Positions 63,965-64,000 of a stretch of DNA of 64,000 nucleotides are shown here, one piece after another. The notes beneath the pieces are model-generated. The model made no database searches. It saw nothing but the letters and a program-made list of their open reading frames with translations, and was not told the origin of the DNA. The stretch lies in assembly GCF_000307225.1 (NCBI RefSeq), contig NZ_HE978617.1, positions 79,180 through 143,179 of the forward strand. Reading direction: 5' to 3'. The position numbers and the translations under genes are program-made. Numbering within the stretch: the stretch's first letter is position 1; each line of letters opens with the position of its first letter. Source of the DNA: Anaerococcus vaginalis (GTDB taxonomy: Bacteria; Bacillota; Clostridia; Tissierellales; Peptoniphilaceae).

Positions 63965-64000
63965 AAACGAGGCTATCATGAGATAGCTTTGTTTGGTTTT
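63960..64000 (+). terminator. Conditional terminator overlapped by the RAT
   Basis: AAACCAAAC/GTTTGGTTT and GCTATC/GATAGC form a strong stem with an ATGA loop. The T run continues beyond the window. Confidence 0.85.

Overview
The window is AT-rich DNA from a Gram-positive anaerobe. The family mix points to low-GC Bacillota, most likely Tissierellia (Anaerococcus/Peptoniphilus-like); that placement is an inference from gene content and codon bias. Supporting signs are a Bacillota-order S10-spc-alpha ribosomal operon with a zinc-type uS14, T-box and BglG/LicT-type RNA switches, an ECF transporter core, a monomeric [FeFe] hydrogenase, superoxide reductase, a hybrid cluster protein and 2-hydroxyacyl-CoA dehydratase-type iron-sulfur proteins. 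Most genes are on the minus strand.

Layout. 1-2,450: a holin cut by the window edge, a small conserved protein, a DUF3783 protein, then a T-box leader followed by a 31-codon ORF and six copies of an AATACGCTTAAA unit ending at a terminator. 2,450-6,860: an ABC exporter pair and a Na/Pi cotransporter-PhoU protein. 6,900-8,550: three copies of a ~100-bp dispersed repeat, an IS256-family remnant and a SHOCT protein. 8,670-10,500: hydrogenase with a small [2Fe-2S] protein. 10,650-18,120: phosphate-starvation operon (two pstS, pstC, pstA, pstB, phoU, phoP, phoR) with Pho-box-like repeats before each pstS. 18,200-28,000: asnA, recQ, a DUF4097 protein, truA, ecfT-ecfA2-ecfA1, an L,D-transpeptidase and a THUMP methyltransferase. 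28,000-38,750: superoxide reductase, a VanRS-like system with a lipoprotein, DegV, metallo-hydrolase, YbaK, DMT transporter, hisS, three tRNAs and glyoxalase I. 38,850-43,200: acetyltransferase, RNase H, alpha-amylase, deoC and a PAS-SpoIIE phosphatase. 43,430-57,920: complete S10-spc-alpha operon from a structured leader to rplQ. 58,080-63,720: Crp/Fnr regulator, DUF3343, double-cubane reductase, a degenerate dehydratase-like protein, its activase and hcp. 63,880-64,000: a CcpA/antiterminator-controlled leader of a sugar gene lying beyond the edge.

Working together. Phosphate uptake is paired with its own PhoPR-PhoU control. The 58-63.7 kb block reads as a redox/nitrosative-stress module in which the Crp/Fnr protein is the probable activator of hcp. 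Six genes, including superoxide reductase and glyoxalase, share a TTTGGGTA promoter box 25-35 nt before the start codon. Both PstS proteins are circularly permuted relative to the usual PstS order.

Quality note. Ten otherwise intact genes, including ribosomal L15, carry frameshifts (11 in all). Every one is repaired by adding a single A to a coding-strand A run. Systematic homopolymer under-calling is the likeliest cause, so these genes are annotated at full length.
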